A stretch of DNA of 64,000 bases from Draconibacterium mangrovi (GTDB lineage: Bacteria; Bacteroidota; Bacteroidia; Bacteroidales; Prolixibacteraceae): NCBI RefSeq assembly GCF_010586825.1, contig NZ_JAAAGB010000006.1:124001-188000 (forward strand), written 5' to 3'. Position 1 is the first letter of the stretch; every line of letters begins with the position of its first letter. Shown here in pieces: positions 57,306-64,000 of the stretch. Both the position numbers and the translations under genes were made by a program. The notes beneath the pieces are model-generated. The model had not been told where the DNA came from. It did no database searches and saw nothing but the letters and a program-made list of their open reading frames with translations.

Positions 57306-57923
57306 ATGACTGAATTTACAAGATCGATACTGTTATTACTTGTTTTATTAAATCCGTTTTTGGTAATTGTTTATTTAATCGACATAGTTCAAAAGCTCGA
57401 TAATAAACAGTTCCGGAGGGTTTTAATTCGTGCCGGGCTTATTTCGTGTATTGCATTTTGCAGTTTTGCTGTGCTGGGCGATCGGATTTTCTCCGACGTA
57501 TTTCAAGTTCGTTTTGCTTCGTTTCAGTTGTTTGGTGGTATCGTTTTCCTGCTCATCGGGCTGCAGTTTGTTTTTCGGGGGCCAACCGCTATTGAGATAT
57601 TGCGTGGCGAATCGAAACACATTGCCGGAGCCATTGCCATGCCGGTTTTAATTGGCCCCGGTACCATTAGTGCCAGCGTGGTTATTGGAAAACGTAACGA
57701 TATTCTTATGTCGTGCGCATCCATCGTAGTGGCGGTTATGCTGTGTATTCTGGTTTTGGTGGTATTAAAATTTTTGCACGATGTAATTCGCCAAAAACGG
57801 GAAGAATTAATTGAGCGCTACTTCGATTTGGCCGGACGTATTACCGCGCTGTTTGTAGGTTCTGTAGCCATTGAAATGATTATGGCGGGCGTAAAATCGT
57901 GGCTGAATATTCACTGGAGTTAG
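57306..57923 (+). CDS. MarC/NAAT-family membrane protein
   Basis: A 205-residue protein with six predicted membrane helices in two related halves. Family motifs are LLVLLNPFLVIVYLID in helix 1, FGGIVFLLIGLQF in helix 3 and AIAMPVLIGPGTISASVVI in helix 4. MarC proteins were once linked to multiple antibiotic resistance, but that link was withdrawn; some relatives transport amino acids. True function here is unknown. It ends one base from the stop of the convergent FKBP gene, without room for a terminator. Confidence 0.85.
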   Translation: MTEFTRSILLLLVLLNPFLVIVYLIDIVQKLDNKQFRRVLIRAGLISCIAFCSFAVLGDRIFSDVFQVRFASFQLFGGIVFLLIGLQFVFRGPTAIEILRGESKHIAGAIAMPVLIGPGTISASVVIGKRNDILMSCASIVVAVMLCILVLVVLKFLHDVIRQKREELIERYFDLAGRITALFVGSVAIEMIMAGVKSWLNIHWS

Positions 57924-57924
57924 T

Positions 57925-58356
57925 TTAACAAATCTCCACCAAACGAATATCAAAACTCAACACGGCATTTGGTGGAATTTTATTTCCGGTACCTTTTCGT
58001 CCCCAGGCCAGTTCCGAAGGCACCCAGAATTTATAACGGCTGCCTACGCTCATCATAGGTAAACCTTCCTGAAGTCCTTCAATAAGTTCTTCTATTTTAA
58101 CTTCGTCGGGCTGGTTTTGGCGGTAAGTGTCTTCCAGAATTTTACCGTCGAGGAGCAAAGCGCGCTGATGAATTTTAACCGTATCGAAGAGTCCGGGTTT
58201 TGGCCCCTGTTTTTCTTCCACAATTAAATATTGCAATCCACTGTCGCTTTCTAAAACACCGGTTTTCTGCTTGTTGTTTTGCAAAAAATCTTCACCCGAT
58301 TTCCGGTTGTTTCCGGCCGATCCTTTACTACGTGCTTTTTTCTCTCTGCGTGCCAT
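57925..58356 (-). CDS. FKBP-type peptidyl-prolyl isomerase
   Basis: A 143-residue isomerase. The first 40 residues are very basic (MARREKKARSKGSAGNNRKS) and lack a signal peptide, so it is cytoplasmic. The FKBP core follows: GLQYLIVEEKQGPKPGLFDTVKIHQRALLLDGKILEDTY, LIEGLQEGLPMMSVGSRYKFWVPSELAWG and IPPNAVLSFDIRLVEI. The usual Phe and Asp of the active site are partly changed (HQRALLLDGKILEDTY against HYTGxLxDGxxFDSS), so activity may be low. The basic tail could bind RNA or DNA. Confidence 0.85.
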   Translation of the reverse strand: MARREKKARSKGSAGNNRKSGEDFLQNNKQKTGVLESDSGLQYLIVEEKQGPKPGLFDTVKIHQRALLLDGKILEDTYRQNQPDEVKIEELIEGLQEGLPMMSVGSRYKFWVPSELAWGRKGTGNKIPPNAVLSFDIRLVEIC

Positions 58357-58435
58357 CTTACTCTTTCAATATTAAAAAGTACTACAAAGTAAATGAAAAT
58401 CAGAAAGTAAGTTTTAATTATTGCAGTTGAAGTTC

Positions 58436-58443
58436 TATATTTG
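58436..58443 (+). promoter_or_regulatory. -7 promoter element of the gene at 58504
   Basis: TATATTTG, an exact TAnnTTTG match. TTTT at 58412-58415 occupies the -33 place with a 20-base spacer. The resulting leader of about 55 bases holds a strong AAGGAGGA site. Confidence 0.5.
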
Positions 58444-58490
58444 AGCTGCTTTTAATACATATTTACTTTTTAAACCAACTTGAACCTGAT

Positions 58491-58499
58491 AAGGAGGAC
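58491..58499 (+). promoter_or_regulatory. strong Shine-Dalgarno sequence
   Basis: AAGGAGGAC lies about six bases before ATG 58504. Such a near-perfect anti-16S match is rare in Bacteroidota, and it decides this start over a TTG at 58480. Confidence 0.65.
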
Positions 58500-58503
58500 T
58501 AAG

Positions 58504-59793
58504 ATGATACTGCGCTTTCTCACCGTTTTTTCACTTTTAATTTGTTTTGCATTGAGTAACGTTTCGGCTGCCGAAAATCCCGAGAAAGATGTGCGTATAA
58601 AAAGCCACGGATCGTTATCGTACAACAAGCGGGATGCTAAAATTAAAGTTTATATCGAAGGCGCCCGGCTCGATATGGATTACATGCGACGCAATATGCG
58701 TTTTGCCGATTTTGTAAACGATCCGGCCGTTGCCGATGTGCATATCATTATAAATAGCCGGGTGAGCGGTTCGGGCGGAATGGTTTATTCGTTGATGTAC
58801 AACAACCTTACGTTCGAGAATTTCAGCGATTTTACCATTACATGCACTATACTTGCCGACGATACAAACGAAGAAGAACGCCGGAAACTGAAAGACGCAC
58901 TTTCGCTTGGATTGATGCCTTTTGTAAACCAGACAAAAGCTTCCGATCAATTGAGCTTCAGATACCGCGACGAAGCAGAGCAGACGCAGGTTGCTGTTGT
59001 TGACGATCCTTGGAACAACTGGACGTTTAGAGGCGACATTAGTGGCAGTGTGAATCTGGAAGAAAGCAAAAAGAACTATAACTATTCGTTTTATGGGCGT
59101 GCCGATAAGGTGACCGAAGAAATTCGGATAAGAAACAATGCGCGTCGTTCAGTAAATACGAAGAAATACACCACCGACGGGGAAGAGTACCGTTCGGATA
59201 ATACATCAACATATGGCTCGTCGAGTGTGGTGAAAAGCTTGTCATCGCGTTGGTCAACAGGTTTGTTCGGAAGTTTTTATAACAGTAATTACCGTAATAC
59301 CAAATACTCAATGTCGGTTAAACCTGCCGTGGAGTATAATATTTTCCCATGGGATGTGTCGGACCGAAAAGTGTTTACCATAGCCTATTATATTGGGCCC
59401 GAGTGGATGAAATATTACGAGGAATCGATATATGACAAACTGGAAGAAAGCCTTTGGGAGCAGTCGTTACGCCTTGATCTGCAGATTGTGCAAACCTGGG
59501 GCGAGGTAAAGGCCGGGCTTAATGCAACGAATTATATGCATGACTGGACCAAAAACCGGATAACTTTTGATACCGATCTGTCGGTTCGTATAATGCGCGG
59601 GCTTTCGGTTCGTATGGGTTTTACCGTAGAGAATGTACACGACCAGATTTATCTGCCTAAAGGAGACATTTCGTTGGAAGATGTATTGCTGAATAAAGTG
59701 CAGTTACCTTCGTCTTTCGAGGTTGGAGCCAATGTTGGAATTCGCGTACAGTTTGGTTCAATTTATAACAATATTGTGAATAACAGGATGTAA
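58504..59793 (+). CDS. outer-membrane beta-barrel protein of unknown family
   Basis: A 429-residue exported protein with signal peptide MILRFLTVFSLLICFALSNVSA. Residues about 25-150 form a soluble domain with KIKVYIEGARLDMDYMRRNM and VADVHIIINSRVSGSGGMVYSLMY, resembling a nucleotide- or peptidoglycan-binding alpha/beta unit rather than a plug. The C-terminal 260 residues have alternating strands (WTFRGDISGSVNLEES, YNYSFYGRADKV, STGLFGSFYNSNYRN, KVFTIAYYIGPEW, FEVGANVGIRVQFGS) expected for an outer-membrane barrel. I do not recognise the family. Start chosen by the Shine-Dalgarno site. Confidence 0.65.
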   Translation: MILRFLTVFSLLICFALSNVSAAENPEKDVRIKSHGSLSYNKRDAKIKVYIEGARLDMDYMRRNMRFADFVNDPAVADVHIIINSRVSGSGGMVYSLMYNNLTFENFSDFTITCTILADDTNEEERRKLKDALSLGLMPFVNQTKASDQLSFRYRDEAEQTQVAVVDDPWNNWTFRGDISGSVNLEESKKNYNYSFYGRADKVTEEIRIRNNARRSVNTKKYTTDGEEYRSDNTSTYGSSSVVKSLSSRWSTGLFGSFYNSNYRNTKYSMSVKPAVEYNIFPWDVSDRKVFTIAYYIGPEWMKYYEESIYDKLEESLWEQSLRLDLQIVQTWGEVKAGLNATNYMHDWTKNRITFDTDLSVRIMRGLSVRMGFTVENVHDQIYLPKGDISLEDVLLNKVQLPSSFEVGANVGIRVQFGSIYNNIVNNRM

Positions 59794-59865
59794 AGTTAGC
59801 TACGAGCTACTAGCCTCTCGCTATGAGCCGCTGGTTTTTTAGCGTCAATCTTTATTCAATCTGCA

Positions 59866-60573
59866 TCAATCCTTCTTAACTTTCGCAATAACAACCACCC
59901 TTGTGGCCATCTGAAATCCATGCTGTTGTAGCGCCTTTTCTATTTCCGGGATTTGCTTTTTCAACTCGTGGTATTCCGGCTTGTCTTTAATCTGACTAAG
60001 CATTTCTGTTAGCTTGTCTTTACGCTCAGTAATTTCTTCAGGAGTTGGTTCTACACGATCTTTTTCATGGTTAAAGGCTGTGCAAATTTCCAATCCGGCT
60101 TTTTCAACCTCTTCCAGAATTTCGGCGCGCGTAAACGTTTCGTTATGGCAAACTCCATTCAGCCGATCAACCGTACTCCTGAAATGATGCATGCTTTTAT
60201 GTACTTCCTGTGCAGGATTCAGGTTGTCGCTAAACAGTTCGTTTACGATAATCCAGCCGCCGCGTTTTACCACGCGTTTCATTTCATTGAAAGTTTGCTG
60301 AACATCTGGCAAATGGTGCATGGCCATTGAAATGCTTGCAGCATCGAAAGTGGAATCCGGGAAATCCAGTTGTTCGCCGCTCATAATACTGAACTGCACA
60401 TCAGGATGGATTTTTGCAGCTTCTTCAAGCGATGCCTTATCCGGGTCGATTCCGGTAAATTTGGTATTGTTTAAGGCTTCTTTTAAAACCGAAATAAAAT
60501 TCCCGCTTCCGGTTCCAACATCTAAAAGGGTGTTTACTGTTTTGTTTTGAAAAAATTGATGTAGTTGTTCCAT
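59866..60573 (-). CDS. class I SAM-dependent methyltransferase
   Basis: A 235-residue methyltransferase with a Rossmann-like core. Motif I is LLDVGTGSGNFISVL, then GIDPDKASLEEA (ribose-binding acidic residue), DAASISMAMHHLPD (motif IV) and VKRGGWIIVNELF. The H-H-L-P-D block is as in UbiE-like and other small-molecule methyltransferases. The substrate is unknown. Its start codon overlaps the stop of the TauE/SafE gene (ATGA), so both are one transcription unit. Confidence 0.85.
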   Translation of the reverse strand: MEQLHQFFQNKTVNTLLDVGTGSGNFISVLKEALNNTKFTGIDPDKASLEEAAKIHPDVQFSIMSGEQLDFPDSTFDAASISMAMHHLPDVQQTFNEMKRVVKRGGWIIVNELFSDNLNPAQEVHKSMHHFRSTVDRLNGVCHNETFTRAEILEEVEKAGLEICTAFNHEKDRVEPTPEEITERKDKLTEMLSQIKDKPEYHELKKQIPEIEKALQQHGFQMATRVVVIAKVKKD

Positions 60574-61319
60574 CAGATCAAGAGTAAAAATGCCGACAGG
60601 GCAGTTACAATTATTACAGCGGTTCGGTATAGTTTATCCGATATTTTCTGTACCAGTTTTATTCCGGCAAAAGCACCAAAAGCGATGGCCGGTAAAAGCA
60701 TCAGGTCAAGTGTGAGCGTATCAAGGTTAATGGTTTTCCAAACGAAAATGTGCAATGGAAATTTCGAAAAATTAACGATCAGAAAAAACCAGGCTCCGGT
60801 GCCGATAAAGCTATTTTTTGGCAAATGCATGGCCAGCAGGTAAATGGCAAAAATGGGGCCGGCTACATTGCCAATCATCGTAGCGAAACCTCCTAAAACA
60901 CCCATAGTTGCTGAGAACCACCAGGTGTCGGGGAAAAGATTTTGTCCTTTTTTGCGGTCGCGCCAAAGCATGAGGCCAATACACAGAAAAACCAAAATGG
61001 CGATTATATTTTTAAACCAGGTATCATTAACTACTTCGCCAACCCAAAGCGCAATACCAATTCCTACAAAAGCCCAGGGCAGCAGTTTCCACAGGTATTT
61101 CCACTCGGCATGACGGTGATAATACCCAACTCCAAATAAATCGGCCATCATTAACATCGGCAGTAAAATTCCGGTTGAGGCTTTGCCACCAAAAATTAGC
61201 GCCAGTGTGGGAACCACCAACATTGAAACACCGGGAACACCTACTTTCGACATGCCAACCAGCATGCCACATACTGCTAATAAAATCCATTGAAGTGTGG
61301 AGAAGTCAAGTTCGAGCAT
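60573..61319 (-). CDS. TauE/SafE-family sulfite/organoanion exporter
   Basis: A 248-residue membrane protein with about eight helices in two halves. The family repeats are visible as GMLVGMSKVGVPGVSMLVVPTLALIFGGKASTGILLPML in the first half, and VLGGFATMIGNVAGPIFAIYLLAMHLPKNSFIGTGAWFF in the second. TauE/SafE proteins export sulfite, sulfoacetate or similar anions. No sulfur metabolism gene is next to it; the overlapping methyltransferase is the only partner. Confidence 0.87.
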   Translation of the reverse strand: MLELDFSTLQWILLAVCGMLVGMSKVGVPGVSMLVVPTLALIFGGKASTGILLPMLMMADLFGVGYYHRHAEWKYLWKLLPWAFVGIGIALWVGEVVNDTWFKNIIAILVFLCIGLMLWRDRKKGQNLFPDTWWFSATMGVLGGFATMIGNVAGPIFAIYLLAMHLPKNSFIGTGAWFFLIVNFSKFPLHIFVWKTINLDTLTLDLMLLPAIAFGAFAGIKLVQKISDKLYRTAVIIVTALSAFLLLI

Positions 61320-61375
61320 AGCAAAAATGTTATGTCGCTAATGTAGTAATAAATATGGAACAGGGTAGAAAAGAA

Positions 61376-61399
61376 AAGGTCCCGCAGAAGCGGGACCAG
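61376..61399 (-). terminator. intrinsic terminator after the DUF1232 gene
   Basis: GGTCCCGC, loop AGAA, GCGGGACC (61378-61397) is a perfect 8-bp stem. Read on the minus strand it is followed by TTTTCTTTTC. It stands about 210 bases downstream of the DUF1232 stop. The rest of the 290-base gap (61320-61606) is A/T-rich with no recognisable gene. Confidence 0.75.
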
Positions 61400-61606
61400 T
61401 CTAGCTAACAATTCGAAGGTAGATCTTACCTCCTCAAAAAACAAAAAACAAAAACCATGTTCAAGGCCTCAGCCTTACTTTTAATCACTCAACTTAAAAA
61501 CATGTTAGTTACGATATATATAACTAAATAGATGTGTACAAAGCCCATGCCATAACTTTCATATAAGCAGTAGTTTAACCTCTGTTAACGTGCTTGCAAA
61601 AAAGTA

Positions 61607-61987
61607 TTAAAAAGTTTTTTTGTCAATATCCTGAAGTTCTGTAGGGTCGATTTCTCCAAACCACTCGTTAAGTTTTTCGCGTGTTTTGGCTTTAATTTCG
61701 GGGGTAATGCTGCCCGCCACTGCCGAGAGGGTAAAAAGCAGTACGCCAAGGTCGTCGCTGAACCCAATTATGGGTGTCAGGTCAACAATGGCATCGGTGG
61801 GAAGAATAAAATAACCCAATGCAGCGGCAATGCTGAGTTTGGTTTTTAATCCAACGCCTTTGTCTTCGAAAGTGTAGTACAACAACAAAACAGCATAAAC
61901 AACTTTTGCTCCGGCCGCTTTGCCAAATTTCTTAAGCTTGTCCCACAACGATTGTTCAGAAAAATATTTCGAATACTTGTCGTCCAT
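61607..61987 (-). CDS. DUF1232 (YkvA-like) membrane-associated protein
   Basis: A 126-residue protein with the DUF1232 signature TKLSIAAALGYFILPTDAIVDLTPIIGFSDDLGVLLFTLSAV, which contains the Y-x-x-x-P-x-D and G-x-x-D-D pairs of the family. The family has no established biochemical role; it may insert a short hairpin in the membrane. It is seven bases downstream of dusB and likely cotranscribed. A charged C-terminal helix (EIKAKTREKLNEWFGEID) follows the core. Confidence 0.85.
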   Translation of the reverse strand: MDDKYSKYFSEQSLWDKLKKFGKAAGAKVVYAVLLLYYTFEDKGVGLKTKLSIAAALGYFILPTDAIVDLTPIIGFSDDLGVLLFTLSAVAGSITPEIKAKTREKLNEWFGEIDPTELQDIDKKTF

Positions 61988-61994
61988 AGTTGTT

Positions 61995-63011
61995 CTATTT
62001 TAAGCTGGCCGTTGAAAAATCGAGTTGAAATGCACCGTATTGTTCGGTAATTTGTTCAAGAATGGCGTGTACCTCGTCGTTTGTTTCGGCGCGCAGCAGT
62101 TGAATTTTTAGGTCTCTGAAATTTGGCAACCCCGGGAAATACTTGGCAAAATGACGACGCATCATTAAAATCCCCGATCGTTCATTGTCGCGCCACTCCA
62201 GGTTTAGCCGGAGTTGTTCTTTTAATACTTCCACAACTTCGTTAACCGTTGGCTGTGCTAATTCTTCTCCGGTTTGAAGGTAATGTTTTACCTCGCGAAA
62301 TAACCAGGGTCGACCAATAGCCCCGCGTCCGATCATCAGAGCATCTACTCCCGTTGCATCAAGCAATTGTTTGGCTTTTTTACCGCTGTTGATGTCTCCG
62401 TTACCGATAATGGGAATATGAATTTTCGGATTGTTTTTTACTTCTCCAATCAATGTCCAGTCGGCTTCACCGGTGTACAACTGTTCGCGCGTACGACCGT
62501 GAATGGCCAGCGCCTGAATTCCGGCATCCTGTAATCGTTCGGCCACTTCAACAATAGGTTGATTGTCTGCCGACCAGCCCAGTCGTGTTTTTGCGGTAAC
62601 CGGAATTTTAACGGCTTTTACAATTTCTGCAGTCATCTTCTGCATTTTGTCCACGTCTTTTAACATGGCCGATCCGGCGCCGTGGCGCACGATCTTTTTC
62701 ATGGGGCAACCGTAATTGATGTCGATAAAATCGGGTTCAAATTCTTCGGCTACCTGCGCCGCACGCACCATCGAGTCGATGTTGTGTCCATAGATTTGAA
62801 TGGCTACCGGACGGTCGAACTCAAACAAATGCATTTTTTGTTTCGTTTTTTCCACATCGCGCACCAGTGCCTCCGACGATACAAACTCGGTGTACATTAA
62901 ATCGGCGCCAAATTTTTTGCACATCATCCTAAACGACTTGTAGGTGACATCTTCCATCGGTGCCAGAAAAAGGGGAGTGCCCTCCAGATCTATGTTGCCA
63001 ATCTTAATCAT
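61995..63011 (-). CDS. dusB: tRNA-dihydrouridine synthase B-like
   Basis: A 338-residue FMN enzyme reducing tRNA uridines. Motifs: PLFLAPMEDVTYKSFRMMCKKFGADLMYTEFVSSEAL, DINYGCPMKKIVRHGAGSAML with catalytic cysteine, TAKTRLGW, AIHGRTREQLYTGEADW and MIGRGAIGRPWLF. The APMxxVT start and long form match the DusB/NifR3 branch, distinct from the other Dus gene at 16.3-17.3 kb. A C-terminal helical domain (about 245-338) binds tRNA in relatives. Gene order dusB-DUF1232 on the minus strand. Confidence 0.93.
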   Translation of the reverse strand: MIKIGNIDLEGTPLFLAPMEDVTYKSFRMMCKKFGADLMYTEFVSSEALVRDVEKTKQKMHLFEFDRPVAIQIYGHNIDSMVRAAQVAEEFEPDFIDINYGCPMKKIVRHGAGSAMLKDVDKMQKMTAEIVKAVKIPVTAKTRLGWSADNQPIVEVAERLQDAGIQALAIHGRTREQLYTGEADWTLIGEVKNNPKIHIPIIGNGDINSGKKAKQLLDATGVDALMIGRGAIGRPWLFREVKHYLQTGEELAQPTVNEVVEVLKEQLRLNLEWRDNERSGILMMRRHFAKYFPGLPNFRDLKIQLLRAETNDEVHAILEQITEQYGAFQLDFSTASLK

Positions 63012-63064
63012 TCATTAGAAAATTGCTGCAAAAATAGCTAAAAATATTTGGGTGGGAATTTGGG

Positions 63065-64000
63065 CTAAATCAATCGTTTAACTTTTGCTTTTGGAGTGAG
63101 TTTCATCGTTTTGAAATCGATGCCGGTAATCAGGTTTGCACCGGGCTTTTTACCTTTTTCAAACGATCCAAAAGCAGTTGAAATGTTTAAGGCTTTTGCC
63201 CCGTTTATGCAGGCCCACGACAACAACTCTTCCAGCGAAATAGTTGGAAAATTTTGCTGAATGGTGAGCATCTCCTGAAGTATCGAAAGTTCGGTATTCG
63301 ATGCTAAACTATCGGTTCCCAAACAAATCTGCATCTTTTCTTCCCGAAAAAGATCTACCGGTGGCAGCTCATTTTCAATAAAAAGATTGGAGTTGGGACA
63401 CAAAACAAAATAGGTATTAGCGAGGCTGCGGTACTGTTTTAATGCTTCAATATCCTCTTTTCGGGTTTGTATGTTGTGCACTAAGAGCAACTGATTTTCT
63501 TTTGGCAAATATTCAAGAATGGATTGCAACGACGATATTCCGGTAGGTTTCCAATGTGAGGTATCCAGCTTTAAATTATCGATGAAATGCCTGGAAATAT
63601 CCCCTTGCCCAAATAAAAAGAACTCTGTTTCAGCTTTGCTTTCCTGGTTGTGAATGGAGAGCGACCCTCCGTTTTTCTGTGCATGACTCTTCACTTTCTC
63701 GAACAAGTCTGGCGATACAGAATACGGTGAATGCGGAACGATGGAGGCAGAAAGATTAGCTTTTTCAAACGATTCAAACACTTCAAGCGCTTTGTTAAAA
63801 GCCCGCTCAGCCCGCGACGGATGAAAGCCAAAAACTTCAATAAAAGTGTAGTAGGTGATTTTACTTTTTTGTTTTACCGAAAGCGAAAGATTGAAGTTGG
63901 AAACATCTCCAACAGCGGCAATTCCTGCTGCCCACATTTTTCGGTCGGCAATTTGTATGGCCTTTTGTTTGTCGGCCGGTTCATCTCTTAACTGGTTAAT
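63065..64000 (-). CDS. amidohydrolase family protein (partial, 5' end outside the window)
   Basis: The frame is open through the window edge. The 21 codons upstream of the first internal ATG (63937) encode a coding-like INQLRDEPADKQKAIQIADRK, so the gene starts beyond 64000. About 311 C-terminal residues of a TRZ/ATZ-type metal amidohydrolase are visible: AAGIAAVGDVSN, SIHNQESKAETEF (His and Glu of the site), LLVHNIQTRKEDIEAL (His), CPNSNLFIENELPPVDLF and LGTDSLASNTELSILQEM (catalytic Asp). Such enzymes deaminate or dechlorinate heterocycles or nucleoside derivatives. The N-terminal H-x-H is outside the window, so the substrate cannot be deduced. Confidence 0.87.
   Translation of the reverse strand: MNQLRDEPADKQKAIQIADRKMWAAGIAAVGDVSNFNLSLSVKQKSKITYYTFIEVFGFHPSRAERAFNKALEVFESFEKANLSASIVPHSPYSVSPDLFEKVKSHAQKNGGSLSIHNQESKAETEFFLFGQGDISRHFIDNLKLDTSHWKPTGISSLQSILEYLPKENQLLLVHNIQTRKEDIEALKQYRSLANTYFVLCPNSNLFIENELPPVDLFREEKMQICLGTDSLASNTELSILQEMLTIQQNFPTISLEELLSWACINGAKALNISTAFGSFEKGKKPGANLITGIDFKTMKLTPKAKVKRLI

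Noticed and set aside
59794-59865. terminator or repeat after the outer-membrane protein gene (GCTACGAGC-like words)
   Set aside because: Only an imperfect stem (TAGC/GCTA) with mismatches was seen, and the T-run is not directly attached.
1-64000. tRNA, rRNA, insertion sequence or prophage genes
   Set aside because: No cloverleaf-like GGTTCGA-type arm with a matching acceptor, no rRNA landmark and no transposase, integrase or phage structural protein was recognised on either strand. A dedicated tRNA scan was not possible.

Overview
The window is a chromosomal stretch of a member of the Bacteroidota, most likely a marine or sediment Bacteroidales/Marinilabiliales type. The genus cannot be fixed from sequence alone. 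Supporting signs are: Por-secretion (T9SS) C-terminal sorting domains on two large proteases; many lipoproteins with short Bacteroidota-style signal sequences; Bacteroidota promoter elements (TAnnTTTG) and near absence of Shine-Dalgarno sites; the DAHP synthase-chorismate mutase fusion; the DUF4271-hemD-rnpA and coaX-OMP-TPR-lptC-CorC-ppiD gene orders; and DUF4252 next to an ECF sigma factor. No phage, IS element, CRISPR array, rRNA or tRNA was found.

Layout. 1-5.5 kb: end of an outer-membrane barrel gene, a creatininase-like hydrolase, peptidase E, an AspT/YidE-type transporter, and (minus strand) a secreted GH32 fructan hydrolase with a periplasmic thioredoxin-like protein. 5.5-6.5 kb: an unusual 1-kb non-coding stretch holding seven ACAAACCC octamers and several perfect inverted repeats. 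6.5-11.7 kb: two tandem paralogous T9SS-exported metalloproteases with a 37-residue membrane peptide gene between them. 11.8-14 kb: an aromatic amino acid operon (tyrA, DAHP synthase-chorismate mutase) preceded by what looks like a complete transcription attenuator, with a 24-residue leader peptide carrying eight consecutive Tyr/Phe codons followed by an intrinsic terminator. 14-21.7 kb: rnpA, hemD, DUF4271, a Dus-family protein, polA, queD, a surface lipoprotein and mntP. 21.8-26.6 kb: ECF sigma/anti-sigma/DUF4252 operon, mscS, an acyl-carrier-protein-like protein lacking its serine, a beta-propeller-like lipoprotein and an acetyltransferase.

26.7-29.7 kb: three consecutive secreted cyclophilins, the third fused to a degenerate HtrA-like domain. 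29.7-32.3 kb: HAD phosphatase, mtnA and mtnP (methylthioadenosine salvage). 32.3-33 kb: terminator plus a non-coding element resembling interspersed Bacteroidota repeats. 33-36.6 kb: an acidic secreted protein divergent from a histidine kinase/response regulator pair. 36.6-38.7 kb: short-chain dehydrogenase, MazG-like pyrophosphohydrolase, YiaK-like dehydrogenase. 38.7-44.4 kb: tripartite RND efflux operon. 45-55.5 kb: a long plus-strand housekeeping run: nadB-nadC-coaX (NAD and CoA cofactors), then OMP, TPR, lptC, CorC-like and ppiD (envelope biogenesis). 55.7-64 kb: a Cys-rich lipoprotein, an array of GC-rich palindromes, marC, FKBP, an unknown outer-membrane protein, methyltransferase, TauE/SafE, DUF1232, dusB and a partial amidohydrolase.

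Best candidates for something new: (i) the Tyr/Phe leader-peptide attenuator before tyrA; (ii) the ACAAACCC/stem-loop region ahead of the first metalloprotease; (iii) the palindrome array at 56.75-57.01 kb; (iv) the 37-residue membrane peptide; (v) the pseudo-protease/cyclophilin fusion; (vi) the serine-less carrier protein. Functions are read from motifs and remembered families; no database search was possible.
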